Assembly: GCA_949294735.1 (NCBI GenBank)
Contig: CASFII010000006.1
Location: 372,001-436,000 of the forward strand
Direction of reading: 5' to 3'
From: an uncultured Coriobacteriaceae bacterium
Lineage (GTDB): Bacteria; Actinomycetota; Coriobacteriia; Coriobacteriales; Eggerthellaceae
Length of the DNA: 64,000 nt
A program made the position numbers and the translations under genes. Under the pieces are notes generated by a model. That model had not been told where the DNA came from. It saw only the letters and a list, made by a program, of their open reading frames with translations, and made no database searches. Within the stretch, counting starts at the first letter, position 1. The number at the start of each line of letters is the position of its first letter. Below, in pieces: positions 1 to 10,104 of this stretch.

Positions 1-1175
1 CAACCACCGTCATTAACGCAAGTTTAGCTGGCGTCATTCGCGCAAACCAGCTGAATCCCGTTTACGAACACGTATACGGCGGACTTCACGGTATTGAGGG
101 TGTGCTAGCCGACAGGCTTTATGACCTCACCAATCTTTCCAGCAATGAAATTGATATTTTGAAGCAAACGCCTTCCTCTGCTTTGGGCACTTGCCGCTAC
201 AAGCTGAAGCGTGAAAATGAAGAAGATTTTCAAACTTTGATGGACGTGCTGGTAAAGCATGACATTGAAGTCATGTTCTATATTGGCGGCAATGACAGCA
301 TGGACACGGTTGATGCGCTTTCAGAATGGGCTCAGAAGCACAACCTTCCTCAGCGTTTTGTTGGCATTCCTAAAACCGTCGACAATGACCTGGTTCCCGT
401 GGATCACTGCCCTGGTTTCCCCAGCGCTGCCAAGATAGCAAACCAGATCGTACATGCAACCGCACTTGACTATGCAGCTTATACGCGCCCTGAAGTTTTC
501 ATCGTGGAAACTATGGGTCGCGACGCTGGTTGGCTGGCTGCCAGCTGCTGTGCAACGGGCGATGTTGATTTGCTGCTTTTGCCCGAAGTTCCCTTCGACA
601 AGGATGCTTTCCTGGCAGAAGTTCAGAAGAAGTTCAATGAAAAGGGTTCTTGTTACATCGTAGTAAGCGAAGGTGCTCGCTACGCTGACGGTACCTATCT
701 TTCCGCTGGCAGCAGTGCAAACGACGGTTTTGCTCATGCAGTTTTGGGCGGTGCAGGTGAATGCCTGAAGCAAATGATTATTGATGCAGGTGTTGCTCCG
801 CGTGGCGTGGTTCAGTCGCTCTCCCGCGCTGCTCGTTCTTCCAACTTTGCCCAGAGTAAGATTGATGTGGACGAAGCATACAACTTAGGCATGAGCGCTC
901 ACATGCGCAGCACCAATCCTGGCTTTACCGCCATGGCAGTTGGCGTTGACCGCGGCACAGACGAAAACGGCAACTATAAGCCCCTTTACACCGCAAAGCC
1001 TGTGTGCGAATTTGCGAACTTCGTAAAACAATTCCCCATCGAATGGGCACTGCCGAACTATCAGGGCATTACTCAAGAAGCTATCGATTACGTAAAGCCT
1101 TTGATGGAGGGTGAGCCGAAACTCATTATGGATGGCGCTATTCCGGCTACTATTGTTCCGTTTAACCTGCGCTAG
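1..1175 (+). CDS. 6-phosphofructokinase, probably PPi-dependent (5' end outside window)
   Basis: Phosphofructokinase family enzyme phosphorylating fructose 6-phosphate in glycolysis. The reading frame is open from base 3, beginning TTVINASLAGVIRANQLNP, a typical early PFK strand-helix, so the start codon lies left of the window and the GTG at 102 is internal. Visible motifs are GGNDSMDT (phosphoryl-donor loop), GIPKTVDNDL and ETMGRDAGWLA. An Asp in the GGND loop and a Lys in PKTVDND are the residues that in the family mark pyrophosphate-using enzymes, whereas ATP enzymes have GGDG and PGTIDND. I therefore favour PPi as donor, though the motif alone does not prove it. The gene stands alone and is followed by a strong terminator at 1236-1267. 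Confidence 0.9.
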   Translation, partial: TTVINASLAGVIRANQLNPVYEHVYGGLHGIEGVLADRLYDLTNLSSNEIDILKQTPSSALGTCRYKLKRENEEDFQTLMDVLVKHDIEVMFYIGGNDSMDTVDALSEWAQKHNLPQRFVGIPKTVDNDLVPVDHCPGFPSAAKIANQIVHATALDYAAYTRPEVFIVETMGRDAGWLAASCCATGDVDLLLLPEVPFDKDAFLAEVQKKFNEKGSCYIVVSEGARYADGTYLSAGSSANDGFAHAVLGGAGECLKQMIIDAGVAPRGVVQSLSRAARSSNFAQSKIDVDEAYNLGMSAHMRSTNPGFTAMAVGVDRGTDENGNYKPLYTAKPVCEFANFVKQFPIEWALPNYQGITQEAIDYVKPLMEGEPKLIMDGAIPATIVPFNLR

Positions 1176-1235
1176 TTGATGTCATAAAGGTTGCGTCAAA
1201 CGAAACGCTTGACGCTTCAACACTCACGAAACAAA

Positions 1236-1267
1236 GAAGTGCCCGATTACTCGGGCACTTCTTTTTT
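1236..1267 (+). terminator. Rho-independent terminator after the phosphofructokinase gene
   Basis: An 11-bp perfect stem (1236-1246 with 1251-1261) with loop TTAC is followed by a run of T. It ends the phosphofructokinase transcript. The converging gene on the other strand stops at 1313, so the same hairpin may also slow leftward transcripts, but the T-tract is on the plus-strand side. Confidence 0.9.
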
Positions 1268-1312
1268 AGTTCGCTAGCTTGAAAACGCTAATTTGTAACG
1301 CGAGCGCTCTGG

Positions 1313-4300
1313 TTAGTTAACCGAAATCGTAGACTGCGTTTCAATCTCAAGAGCGCCAGCATCTTCTTCGGTTGCCTTCGGCTTGCTGGATTCAATAAAC
1401 GCATTACGCGTCTTACGAGCTTCCTGTTCCTTTTCTTCCAGGTTAGCCTTCGCCACCGAAATCATCAGCTTAATGCGGTTCAGCTGATTTACTTCTGAGG
1501 CGCCTGGGTCATAGTCAACCGCCACAATATTGCTTTCAGGATACCTACGGCAAAGCTCCTTGATAACCGCCTTGCCCACCACGTGGTTCGGCAAGCAAGC
1601 AAACGGCTGCGTGCAAACTACGTTCGGAGCACCCGTCTTAATGAGCTCTACCATTTCCGCTGTCAACAGCCAACCTTCACCCATAGAGTTGCAAAGCGAA
1701 AGAATTTCGCTGGCGTATTCAGCCAATTCGTAAATATTGGCAGGTGGTTCAAAGCGGTTGGATTTCTTCAGCGCTTCTGTCACCGGCTTACGGAATTCCT
1801 TAATAGCCTGCAGAGCAAAACGGCTACCGATTTCGCTCTTCCTGGATTTGCCCAGCTGGCGTTGGAAAATGCCGCCAGCAATACCGAACAGGAAGAATTC
1901 AACCAAGCCAGGTACTACCGCTTCGCACCCTTCGCGTTCAATTACATCAACAATTTGATTGTTCGCGGTTGGGTGGAATTTAACCAAGATTTCGCCCACC
2001 ACACCTACGCGAGGCTTGGTGCCTTCACCAACCAGCGGCAGCGTGTCAAAGTCTTCCACAATCTGGTTTACGGTCTTTTTGAATTCGCCGCGCTTCACCC
2101 CACGGGAAAGCTGCGCGCCACACGTACTCATCCAGTGATCAAAGAGCGCGTTCGCCGCACCAGGCTCCGCCTCATAAGGACGCGTGCGATACAAGCACAT
2201 CATCAAAAGGTCGCCATACAACAGTGCATATACTGCCTGCAGCAGCATCTGCGGCGTAATCTTGAAACCAGGATTATTTTCGCCCAGATCCTTAAACGAA
2301 AGCGCAATAACAGGAATATGGGAAAGACCCACATTTGCTAACGCTTTGCGGATGAGCGAAATATAGTTGGTGGCACGACAACCGCCGCCCGTTTGCGTAA
2401 TGATGACTGCCAACTTGTTGGTATCATAACGCCCACTCATCACCGCTTCCATAATTTGGCCCGTGACCAAAATAGACGGATAGCAGATGTCGTTGTTGAC
2501 GTACTTCAAGCCCGCATCCACCGCGCCGTGGTCAACGCTTGGCAACAGTTCAATGTTGTAGCCAAAGCGATGGAAAATCTGAAGCAATAGATCAAAGTGA
2601 ATAGGCGCCATCTGTGGACACAGAATGGTATAACCCTCTTCGCGCATTTTTTCGGTAAAGACCGCACGTGGGAATTCCGTCGTAGCGCCCGTACGTTGCT
2701 TCATCTGCTCGCGAACTTCAGGCGAAGCCTTTTCGGTGAAGCTTTCGGGTACTGCATCGTCTAAGCTGATGCTTTCAGCTGGGCAGGCACGCGGCGTCAT
2801 TTCTGCTTCGGCTTCTTCGTCTGCCTGGTCTTTCAGGGCCGCCAGCAAACTACGCACGCGAATACGCGCTGCGCCCAAGTTAGACACTTCGTCAATCTTA
2901 AGTACGGTGTATACCTTACCCGCACGCTCTAAGATTTCTTGCACCTGGTCGGTGGTTAACGCGTCCAAACCGCAGCCAAACGAATTCAACTGAATAAGAT
3001 CAAGGTCTTTGCGTTCAGTTGCTACCTTTGCTGCAGCATACAGACGAGTGTGATACATCCACTGGTCAACCAAACGGATAGGACGTTCTAGCGTACCTAA
3101 GTGAGCCACGCTGTCTTCGGTTAACACCGCCAAGCCAAAGCTGGTCAAAAGTTCTGGGATAGCATGGTTAATTTCGGGGTCATTATGATACGGGCGACCA
3201 GCCAAAACAATGCCGTGCGTACCCGTTTCTTCCATCCAGGCAAGGGTTTTGACGCCCGCTTCACGTATATCGCGCTTGAAGGCTTCGTCTTCTGCCCAAG
3301 CGGCATCCACTGCGGCACTGATTTCTGCCTTAGAAGGAGCACCCTTGCTACCCATCAGTTCTGGATGAGCCTGCACCAGTTCAATATAAAGACGCTCTTT
3401 CAGGTTTTCTTTGCGGTCATACGGCAGCCACGGGTTCAGGAATTGCACATCAGAGGTACGCAATTCATCAATGTTTAAGCGAAGCGCTTCAGCGTAGCTT
3501 GCCACAATAGGACAGTTGAAGTGGTTGCCTGCGCCTTCGTCTTCCTGACGTTCCCACTTGCTGCAGGGGAACCAAATGAAATCGGGGTGCTTGTCCAGCA
3601 AATTCATGATGTGGCCGTGCGAAAGCTTCGCGGGATAGCAAACACTTTCGCTCGGCATAGATTCAATACCCGCTTCATAGGTTTTCTTTGTGGACGGGTC
3701 AGACAGCACAACGCGCCAGCCCAATTGAGTGAAGAAGGTAAACCAGAACGGATAGTTTTCATACATGTTCAAAGCGCGCGGAATGCCTACCGTACCACGA
3801 GGGGCGTTTTCTACTTCAAGTGGCTTGTAATAATCGAACAAGCGCTTTGACTTATATTCAAATAAGTTCGGTACATTCTTGCTTTCGTTGAGCGTTCCTG
3901 CGCCCTTTTCGCAGCGATTACCGGTAATGAAGCGACGATGCTTGCCCGTTTTTGCATCCACACCAAAGTCGTTTACGGTAAGTAAGCAGGAATTGGAACA
4001 ACCCTTACAACGAACGGTACGATGCGTGGGAGCCAACGCTTCAATTTCAGACAGCGAAAGCAAGGTGGAGCGATCGCCCTTGCGAGCACGGTCGCGCGCC
4101 AGCAGCGCCGCGCCGTAGGCACCCATGTTGCCAGCAATGTCTGGGCGCACCGCATTGACTTCAGAAAGCTGTTCAAACGCACGGAGAACCGCGTCGTTCA
4201 AGAACGTGCCACCCTGAACAATAACCTTGGTACCCACGTCACGCGGGTCGCGAATTTTAATAACTTTGAAAAGCGCATTCTTGATAACCGAAATAGCCAA

Positions 4301-5857
4301 ACCAGCAGCAATGTCGCCTACCGTTGCACCTTCCTTCTGAGCCTGCTTAACACGGGAGTTCATAAACACCGTGCACCTGCTGCCTAAATCAACAGGATGG
4401 TCAGCACGGATAGCTGTCTGAGCAAATTCGGAAACATCCAAGTTCAGGCCGCTTGCAAAGCTTTCAATAAAACTGCCGCAACCTGAAGAACAAGCCTCGT
4501 TTAGCATGATGTGGTCAATAACGCCATCTTTAACGCGCAGGCACTTCATGTCCTGACCGCCAATGTCTAAGATGAACTCCACACCTGGAAGCATTTCCTG
4601 AGCACCGCGTAGGTGAGCTACCGTTTCAATTTCCCCTGAGTCAACCAACAAGGCTTCCAAAAGCAGTGCTTCGCCGTAGCCCGTTACGGTAGAGTGTGCA
4701 ATATAAACCTTTGGTTCGCCTGTTTCGGGGTCTTTTGGAAGTTCACCATACAGGCTTGCCAAGGCTGTTTTTGCACAGCCCAACACGTCGCCCTTGTTGG
4801 AAACATAGTGCGACCACAGAAGTTCGCCATCCTGGCCAATTAAAGCTGCCTTAAATGTGGTAGAACCAGCGTCAAGGCCTAGATAAGCCACACCTTCGTA
4901 ATCTGCTAAAGAACCACGACGAACTTTTTCAGCGTCGTGTCGATTCTTAAATTCTTCGTATTCTTCGTCATTCTCAAACAGCGGATCCAAGCGAACTACT
5001 TCTGAGCCCTGGATGTCACCCAGATTCTGCAAACGCTCAAGCACATCCGTCAGTTTTTCTGCCTTCGCACCAGCCTTGGCACCCGCAATAGCACAACCAC
5101 TGGCAACAAATAGGTGCGCATTTTCGGGAACGATAATGTGTTCATCATCTAAGTCCAGCGTGATATAGAAACGTTTACGCAGTTCAGGAAGATACTGCAA
5201 CGGACCACCCAAGAAAGCAACATAGCCGCGAATAGGTCTGCCACATGCCAAGCCAGAAATTGTTTGCGTAACTACACTCTGGAAAATACTTGCTGCGATG
5301 TCTTCTTTACGCGCGCCTTCGTTAAGAAGCGGCTGAACGTCAGTTTTAGCAAAAACGCCACAACGACTGGCGATGGGGTAAATGGTTTTAGCGTCTTTTG
5401 CCAGCGTATTCAAGCCACCTGCATCGGTGTTTAAGAGCGCCGCCATTTGATCAATAAAGGCACCCGTACCGCCTGCGCACGTACCATTCATACGCTGTTC
5501 GATACCCTGGTCAAAGTAAATGATTTTTGCGTCTTCGCCGCCTAATTCAATGGCAACGTCGGTCTTGGGAATAAAGGTTTCTACCGCCGTTTTACTAGCG
5601 ATAACCTCTTGAACAAATTCGATGCCCAGCCACTGCGCCAGCAATAAACCGCCCGAGCCCGTAATGGCGATGCTCATGACCTCATTGCCAAAGTCTTTTG
5701 CAGCCTCAGAAAGCACTTCCACAATAGTGGCGCGTACGTCGGCATGATGTCGACGATACACCGAATACTGCACCTGGTTGTGCTCATCCAAAATGGCAAG
5801 CTTGACAGTGGTAGAACCTACGTCGATGCCAATATGCAGCGTACTCTTGCTATCCAT
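1313..5857 (-). CDS. Giant 2-hydroxyacyl-CoA dehydratase activase-type protein (two BadF/HgdC ATPase domains)
   Basis: 1514-residue protein. Residues ~5-265 and ~322-590 are two ASKHA ATPase domains of the BadF/BadG/HgdC family. Each has the phosphate loop ([20 protein letters not shown]) and the cysteine segment that in HgdC-type activases holds a bridging [4Fe-4S] cluster ([22 protein letters not shown]). A middle region starting [16 protein letters not shown] matches DUF2229. The C-terminal half ([36 protein letters not shown]) resembles the activase-associated dehydratase-like region. Family members use ATP to drive low-potential electron transfer to a dehydratase, but no HgdA/HgdB dehydratase gene is nearby, so the partner is unknown. 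The start is supported by GGGGGAG upstream of the ATG. It is transcribed alone, converging on the phosphofructokinase gene. Confidence 0.9.
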   Translation of the reverse strand: MDSKSTLHIGIDVGSTTVKLAILDEHNQVQYSVYRRHHADVRATIVEVLSEAAKDFGNEVMSIAITGSGGLLLAQWLGIEFVQEVIASKTAVETFIPKTDVAIELGGEDAKIIYFDQGIEQRMNGTCAGGTGAFIDQMAALLNTDAGGLNTLAKDAKTIYPIASRCGVFAKTDVQPLLNEGARKEDIAASIFQSVVTQTISGLACGRPIRGYVAFLGGPLQYLPELRKRFYITLDLDDEHIIVPENAHLFVASGCAIAGAKAGAKAEKLTDVLERLQNLGDIQGSEVVRLDPLFENDEEYEEFKNRHDAEKVRRGSLADYEGVAYLGLDAGSTTFKAALIGQDGELLWSHYVSNKGDVLGCAKTALASLYGELPKDPETGEPKVYIAHSTVTGYGEALLLEALLVDSGEIETVAHLRGAQEMLPGVEFILDIGGQDMKCLRVKDGVIDHIMLNEACSSGCGSFIESFASGLNLDVSEFAQTAIRADHPVDLGSRCTVFMNSRVKQAQKEGATVGDIAAGLAISVIKNALFKVIKIRDPRDVGTKVIVQGGTFLNDAVLRAFEQLSEVNAVRPDIAGNMGAYGAALLARDRARKGDRSTLLSLSEIEALAPTHRTVRCKGCSNSCLLTVNDFGVDAKTGKHRRFITGNRCEKGAGTLNESKNVPNLFEYKSKRLFDYYKPLEVENAPRGTVGIPRALNMYENYPFWFTFFTQLGWRVVLSDPSTKKTYEAGIESMPSESVCYPAKLSHGHIMNLLDKHPDFIWFPCSKWERQEDEGAGNHFNCPIVASYAEALRLNIDELRTSDVQFLNPWLPYDRKENLKERLYIELVQAHPELMGSKGAPSKAEISAAVDAAWAEDEAFKRDIREAGVKTLAWMEETGTHGIVLAGRPYHNDPEINHAIPELLTSFGLAVLTEDSVAHLGTLERPIRLVDQWMYHTRLYAAAKVATERKDLDLIQLNSFGCGLDALTTDQVQEILERAGKVYTVLKIDEVSNLGAARIRVRSLLAALKDQADEEAEAEMTPRACPAESISLDDAVPESFTEKASPEVREQMKQRTGATTEFPRAVFTEKMREEGYTILCPQMAPIHFDLLLQIFHRFGYNIELLPSVDHGAVDAGLKYVNNDICYPSILVTGQIMEAVMSGRYDTNKLAVIITQTGGGCRATNYISLIRKALANVGLSHIPVIALSFKDLGENNPGFKITPQMLLQAVYALLYGDLLMMCLYRTRPYEAEPGAANALFDHWMSTCGAQLSRGVKRGEFKKTVNQIVEDFDTLPLVGEGTKPRVGVVGEILVKFHPTANNQIVDVIEREGCEAVVPGLVEFFLFGIAGGIFQRQLGKSRKSEIGSRFALQAIKEFRKPVTEALKKSNRFEPPANIYELAEYASEILSLCNSMGEGWLLTAEMVELIKTGAPNVVCTQPFACLPNHVVGKAVIKELCRRYPESNIVAVDYDPGASEVNQLNRIKLMISVAKANLEEKEQEARKTRNAFIESSKPKATEEDAGALEIETQSTISVN

Positions 5858-6345
5858 AGCTCCCCCGTTTGTCCGAGTAAACGCGCTAATATTCCTCTTA
5901 CATTGTAACGGAAAAGCACCCGTTCATGGTGCTACAAGCGCGCGATTTGGCGAATAGGCGTGTTTTGTTACTTGCTTGTTTCTTTCTTGAACCATCTGGG
6001 AAAACGCTGCGGAATTTAAGGGCTTGCAGAGCAACTGTTAGATTTCTGCAAATTTGTTGCAAAGTCTCTGGCAGTTCTCTGATTGAAGGCTGACTGTTCC
6101 CAAAGAAATCACGCTGTAAAGAAAACAGAGCAGCGTGTAATTTGAGCGCAACTTGCAAGACCCTTTTGGAAGCTCAGTGATGAAAGCAATTCTTAGTATG
6201 CAAGATACGGACGCACCACGTAGTTGGGCACAAGCTCCCTTCAAGTTCCAACCCCTATTGTGTCGTCCTTGCAAAAACGGATGCAGCGGCAGTTTCCCCT
6301 TAGAAAACTCGGCTGCCGTGCATCCTTTGCCCGAAAGGACCTTGC
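5858..6345. other. 488-bp divergent intergenic region with several hairpins
   Basis: No convincing gene is seen here. The region separates two divergent genes and must hold both promoters. Inverted repeats visible are 6024-6030/6045-6051 (7 bp), 6110-6116/6131-6137 (7 bp) and the strong hairpin at 6279-6325 described separately. A TACAAT box on the minus strand (5907-5902) could serve the activase gene but lacks a clear -35. I recognise no known riboswitch. Confidence 0.4.
6279..6325 (+). promoter_or_regulatory. Long hairpin in the 5' leader of the VaFE surface protein gene
   Basis: 6279-6292 pairs with 6313-6325 through 13 bp with a single bulged G. The helix continues inward with AGTTT/AAACT (6291-6295/6305-6309). 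The hairpin ends about 20 nt before the ATG at 6346, just upstream of the ribosome binding site AAAGGA. No long T-run follows, so it looks more like a translational or RNA-stability element than a plain terminator. Function is inferred from position only. Confidence 0.5.
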
Positions 6346-9300
6346 ATGAAAGAACGAAATTCAGCAGCCAAGACGCTACCTGCGCAAGAGGTTCGCCATA
6401 AACTCTTTGCGCCTGGCAAAGGTATTCCCTTTATCAGTAGAACTGTTCCCTTCGCATTCCTTCTTGCTGGAGTGCTTATTTGCTCGCTGTTGTTGCTGCT
6501 TCATCTTCCCTCTACTGAGGCTTTTGCGGGAGGTGGACGCAGCGGAGACGTGGGTCACGTAAGCTACGTCGGCAAAACGCTCACCGACGAAGCAAACAAA
6601 AACCCATCAGGTACTCCTGCTCATAGCAGACGTATGGAAATTACCGTAGACGGCATAACGCTTCTGGCTATCTGTGCCGAGCATGAAAAAGACCCTCCCA
6701 GCAAGGGAGATGCGGTGTATAACAGAGGCATCGTAACGAACAATGATATTCGCCGAGTTTTGTACTATGGCTTTGAAGGTCCTGAAGATAAGGGCTATTC
6801 GCTCGTGCGTACCGCCACTGCCGTTTCTGCGGCGAACGGACACATGGAGACCTCCCTTGCTCAAGACATGATTGACGCGGTGCGTAAGCTTCCTGCCCCA
6901 CCCGATACTTGGATAGTTGAAAAATGGAGCACAGGCACTTCTGGTACCCAGCAATTAGTTACTGGTCGCCTTATCCCGAAGACAGGGTGGGTAAGCCTCC
7001 AAAAGGCTTCCGCACTTCCTGAGCTCACCAACGATAATCCGAACTATTCCCTTAAGGGCGCCGAATACGGCATTTTCGCCAGCGAAACGGACGCAAAAAA
7101 GGGAACTAACAAAATAAGTAGTCTTACAACAAACGAAAAAGGTTTTGCGAAATCACAGGAACTTGATGAAGGAACCTACTACATAAAAGAACTCAAGGCA
7201 CCTCAGGGAATGGAGCTGGACACTACCGTCTATCCAGTGAAGGTAAACGAAGATAAAACAGCGGCAGTCAATTCTGGAAAAGTTTCTGACCAGCCTCTTT
7301 ATGGCGCTATTGAGCTTCTTCTAGCCAAAACCGATGCAGAAGGTGCGCAGGCCGAAGAACGCGCTTCTGCTCAAGGAGCAGCAACTCTAGCAGGCTCTGA
7401 ATGGAAAATCTGTTTCTATGCGGGGTTTTACAAAACCACCGAAGAGGCAGCATCGGCAGAAAAACCCTTGCGTACATGGACTCTCAAAAGCAACGATGAA
7501 GGCAAGGTGCTTTTACATGACAGTGCATTCGTTTCAGGAGATGAGTTGTTTCGCGACACCAAAGGAAACCCTGTACTCCCTTTGGGAACTATTACCTTAG
7601 AAGAAACGAAAGCTCCTCAAGGCTATCGAAACACAGCTCAAAAGTGGGCAGACTCACAGAATGAGTCTTATCCGTATACTCGCATCATCAACGGCTCCAG
7701 CAATGAAGCCATTACGTCAAATTACCTACCCGTATCGGTTGCAGATGAAGTAATGCGCGGAGGTGTCCGCATTCAAAAGGTTGATCAGGAAACGCACGAG
7801 AGCACACAGCTTGGAAAAGCTAGTTTCGAAGGTACCAGCTTCGCAATTATCAGCAATAACAACCAGCCCGTATGCGTAGGCAACGCATGGTATAACAAAG
7901 GTGAAACTGTTTGCGAAATAAGCATTGAAGACGGTGTTGCGGAAACGGGCAAAGCAGCACTTCCCTATGGGAACTATGAGATAAAAGAACTCACCGTGGG
8001 TCAAGGCTACTTGCTTTCTGAAGAGGTGCTGAATTTCGATATCTCTGAGCACGGCAAAATGGTGGAGTTTACTAATGAAAAAGCCTTTGCCAATCAGATA
8101 GTTCGCGGTGATTTAGAATTTGTAAAAGCCAACGGCGAAAATGCCGAACGTCTAGCCTGTATTCCCTTTAAACTCACCAGCGAAACAACGGGCGAAAGCC
8201 ATGTGATTATGACCGACGAAAACGGCTACGCAAGTACGGCAAGTTCGTTTAACCTCCATTCAACTAACACCAACGCAAACGACGAAGACGCCCAGGATCC
8301 TTTAGCAGGAATCTGGTTCAGCGGCACTGCCGAGCAAAAAACCGAACCGCAGGACAGCCTGGGTGCGCTTCCTTATGACTCTTATACGCTAGAAGAGCTT
8401 TCTTGCGACGCCAACGAAGGACTGCAGCTTATTACGCTTCACGGTATTGTCGTCTCTCGAGACAACTATGTTATTCAGCTTGGAACCATCGACGATCCAA
8501 AAGCTTACATTTCAAGTTACGCTTCAGGAGCAGCAGAAGGGTCGAAAGAACTCTATGCGAGCAAACAGGCACAAATCACCGATACCGTGTTCTATACGGG
8601 ACTCATTCCGAATCGTACATACGAACTTAGAGGCTCGCTCATAGAAAAAGAATCCGAAAAGACCGTATCTCTCAATGGCCAGCAGGCTGAAAAGAGTCAG
8701 ATAGTTACCCAATTCACCCCGGAAAAACCCTTCGGCACCGTTCAAACAACGTACGAATTTGACGCCCGAGCCCTTGGTGGCAAACAAGTAGTCGTAGCTG
8801 AAGAGTTGTATTCAAATGGCCATAAGGTTGCCCGCGATGTATCCCTTACCAACGAAAACCAAACAGTTCGCGTCCTTCCTCCTGAAATTAAAAGTGAAGC
8901 CTACGACGGACTTGATAGAGACAAGTGCCTCTCTGCAGATGCAGAAACGATACTTTCAGATACGGTCACCTATCACAACCTAGCTCCTAACGAATCGTAT
9001 ACTTTGATCGGAAAGCTCGTTGATGCTGAAACGGGGAAAGAGCTTTTGTTTGGCGGAGAACCCCTAACCTCAAAAGAAAACTTCACGCCAGAAAAAAGCA
9101 GTGGAAGCGTTGAGGTATCGTTTGAGTTCGATAGCACGTCGTTTGCTGATAAAAAGATTGTAGTTTACGAATATCTCTACTCCGACGATATTTGTCTAGC
9201 AAAGCACGCGGATCAACACAGCGAATCTCAAACGGTAGAAGTACAAAGCCCCAAGCTCAGCACGTTTGCCGTTGACGCTGTTGACGAAGACAAGCAGGTG

Positions 9301-10098
9301 GTAACCGACCCCTCGTGCCGCCTTGTTGACCTGGTTTCTTATGCCGATGTGGCGCCGGGAAAAGAATATCTTTTACAAACGACCGTTGTCGACGCGAAAA
9401 CAGAACAGGCGCTTCAATACGAAGGCAAAGAAATTTGTATTGAAACGAAATTTACTCCAGAAAAGTCTGAGGGCACCTTAGAAGTTCCTATAACGTGCGA
9501 CACTACCCGCCTGGCAAACAAAGAAATAGTCGTATACCAAACATTGTTAAGAAAGGGCACTGTCGTGGCAAAACATTGTGATTCCCAAGACGAAAACCAA
9601 ACACTCAGCGTAATTGAGCCACAAATCACCACACATGCTCAAGATACCCACGATGGAAACGGCGTAATTACTGCGGAAAAAGATGCTTCTGTCACTGATC
9701 TTATTTCTTATGAAAATCTTGTTCCTAATAGGAAGTATGTTGTGAGAGGTGCCTTGCTTGACCAAGAAACGGAAGAGGTACTTCTAGTTGAGGGCGAACC
9801 TTTGATTGTGGAAAAAGAATTTACTCCAACCGAAGCCAACGGCACCATTTCAATGGAATTCACCTTCGATGCAAGAAGCTTGGTGGGAAACCTCGTTGTT
9901 GCTTTTGAGGTTATTGAAGCGGAAGGCGTAGTAATTGCTCAGCACGCCGATATAACTGACGCAAACCAAACCATTGGAGTCAGCAAGCCTCCCGCTGGAG
10001 AGACTCACGACAAAACGGGTACAAATATCTTTATCCCGCTTATTTGCCTTGCTCTGCTTGTAGCTTGCGTTGGTATTGGCAAACGAATCCTTCGATAA
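6346..10098 (+). CDS. SpaA/VaFE-repeat cell-surface protein (pilin- or adhesin-like)
   Basis: 1250-residue exported protein. A long signal peptide (hydrophobic ~36-56, likely cleavage after AFA near 64) precedes an N-terminal domain with one Cys (C110, in LLAICAEHEK). This resembles thioester domains, but I do not see the partner Gln motif. Four SpaA-like prealbumin-type domains follow (~232-305, ~320-460, ~471-578, ~588-718), with GTYYIKELKAPQG and similar E-box segments expected for isopeptide bonds. Four ~120-residue VaFE-type repeats follow (~719-845, 847-970, 971-1093, 1094-1215), each with a Y-x-x-L-x-P-x-x-x-Y motif and ending in H-x-D-x-x-x-x-x-Q-T. The C-terminus has a sorting signal with a degenerate motif HDKTGT (~1221-1226) instead of LPxTG, a membrane segment and KRILR. 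The class B sortase gene begins 6 bp later and probably anchors or polymerises it. Confidence 0.88.
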   Translation: MKERNSAAKTLPAQEVRHKLFAPGKGIPFISRTVPFAFLLAGVLICSLLLLLHLPSTEAFAGGGRSGDVGHVSYVGKTLTDEANKNPSGTPAHSRRMEITVDGITLLAICAEHEKDPPSKGDAVYNRGIVTNNDIRRVLYYGFEGPEDKGYSLVRTATAVSAANGHMETSLAQDMIDAVRKLPAPPDTWIVEKWSTGTSGTQQLVTGRLIPKTGWVSLQKASALPELTNDNPNYSLKGAEYGIFASETDAKKGTNKISSLTTNEKGFAKSQELDEGTYYIKELKAPQGMELDTTVYPVKVNEDKTAAVNSGKVSDQPLYGAIELLLAKTDAEGAQAEERASAQGAATLAGSEWKICFYAGFYKTTEEAASAEKPLRTWTLKSNDEGKVLLHDSAFVSGDELFRDTKGNPVLPLGTITLEETKAPQGYRNTAQKWADSQNESYPYTRIINGSSNEAITSNYLPVSVADEVMRGGVRIQKVDQETHESTQLGKASFEGTSFAIISNNNQPVCVGNAWYNKGETVCEISIEDGVAETGKAALPYGNYEIKELTVGQGYLLSEEVLNFDISEHGKMVEFTNEKAFANQIVRGDLEFVKANGENAERLACIPFKLTSETTGESHVIMTDENGYASTASSFNLHSTNTNANDEDAQDPLAGIWFSGTAEQKTEPQDSLGALPYDSYTLEELSCDANEGLQLITLHGIVVSRDNYVIQLGTIDDPKAYISSYASGAAEGSKELYASKQAQITDTVFYTGLIPNRTYELRGSLIEKESEKTVSLNGQQAEKSQIVTQFTPEKPFGTVQTTYEFDARALGGKQVVVAEELYSNGHKVARDVSLTNENQTVRVLPPEIKSEAYDGLDRDKCLSADAETILSDTVTYHNLAPNESYTLIGKLVDAETGKELLFGGEPLTSKENFTPEKSSGSVEVSFEFDSTSFADKKIVVYEYLYSDDICLAKHADQHSESQTVEVQSPKLSTFAVDAVDEDKQVVTDPSCRLVDLVSYADVAPGKEYLLQTTVVDAKTEQALQYEGKEICIETKFTPEKSEGTLEVPITCDTTRLANKEIVVYQTLLRKGTVVAKHCDSQDENQTLSVIEPQITTHAQDTHDGNGVITAEKDASVTDLISYENLVPNRKYVVRGALLDQETEEVLLVEGEPLIVEKEFTPTEANGTISMEFTFDARSLVGNLVVAFEVIEAEGVVIAQHADITDANQTIGVSKPPAGETHDKTGTNIFIPLICLALLVACVGIGKRILR

Positions 10099-10104
10099 AC
10101 GCTC

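Noticed and set aside
1583..2341. 252-codon open frame antisense to the activase gene
   Set aside because: Basic, low-complexity translation; the opposite frame is a conserved protein.
5858..6345. Cyclic-di-GMP riboswitch in the surface-protein leader
   Set aside because: The conserved GEMM segments are not present despite the suggestive context.
5898..6401. Short open frames (5898-6158, 6038-6274, 6153-6401) before the surface-protein gene
   Set aside because: No ribosome sites, mutually overlapping, and one runs into the real gene out of frame.
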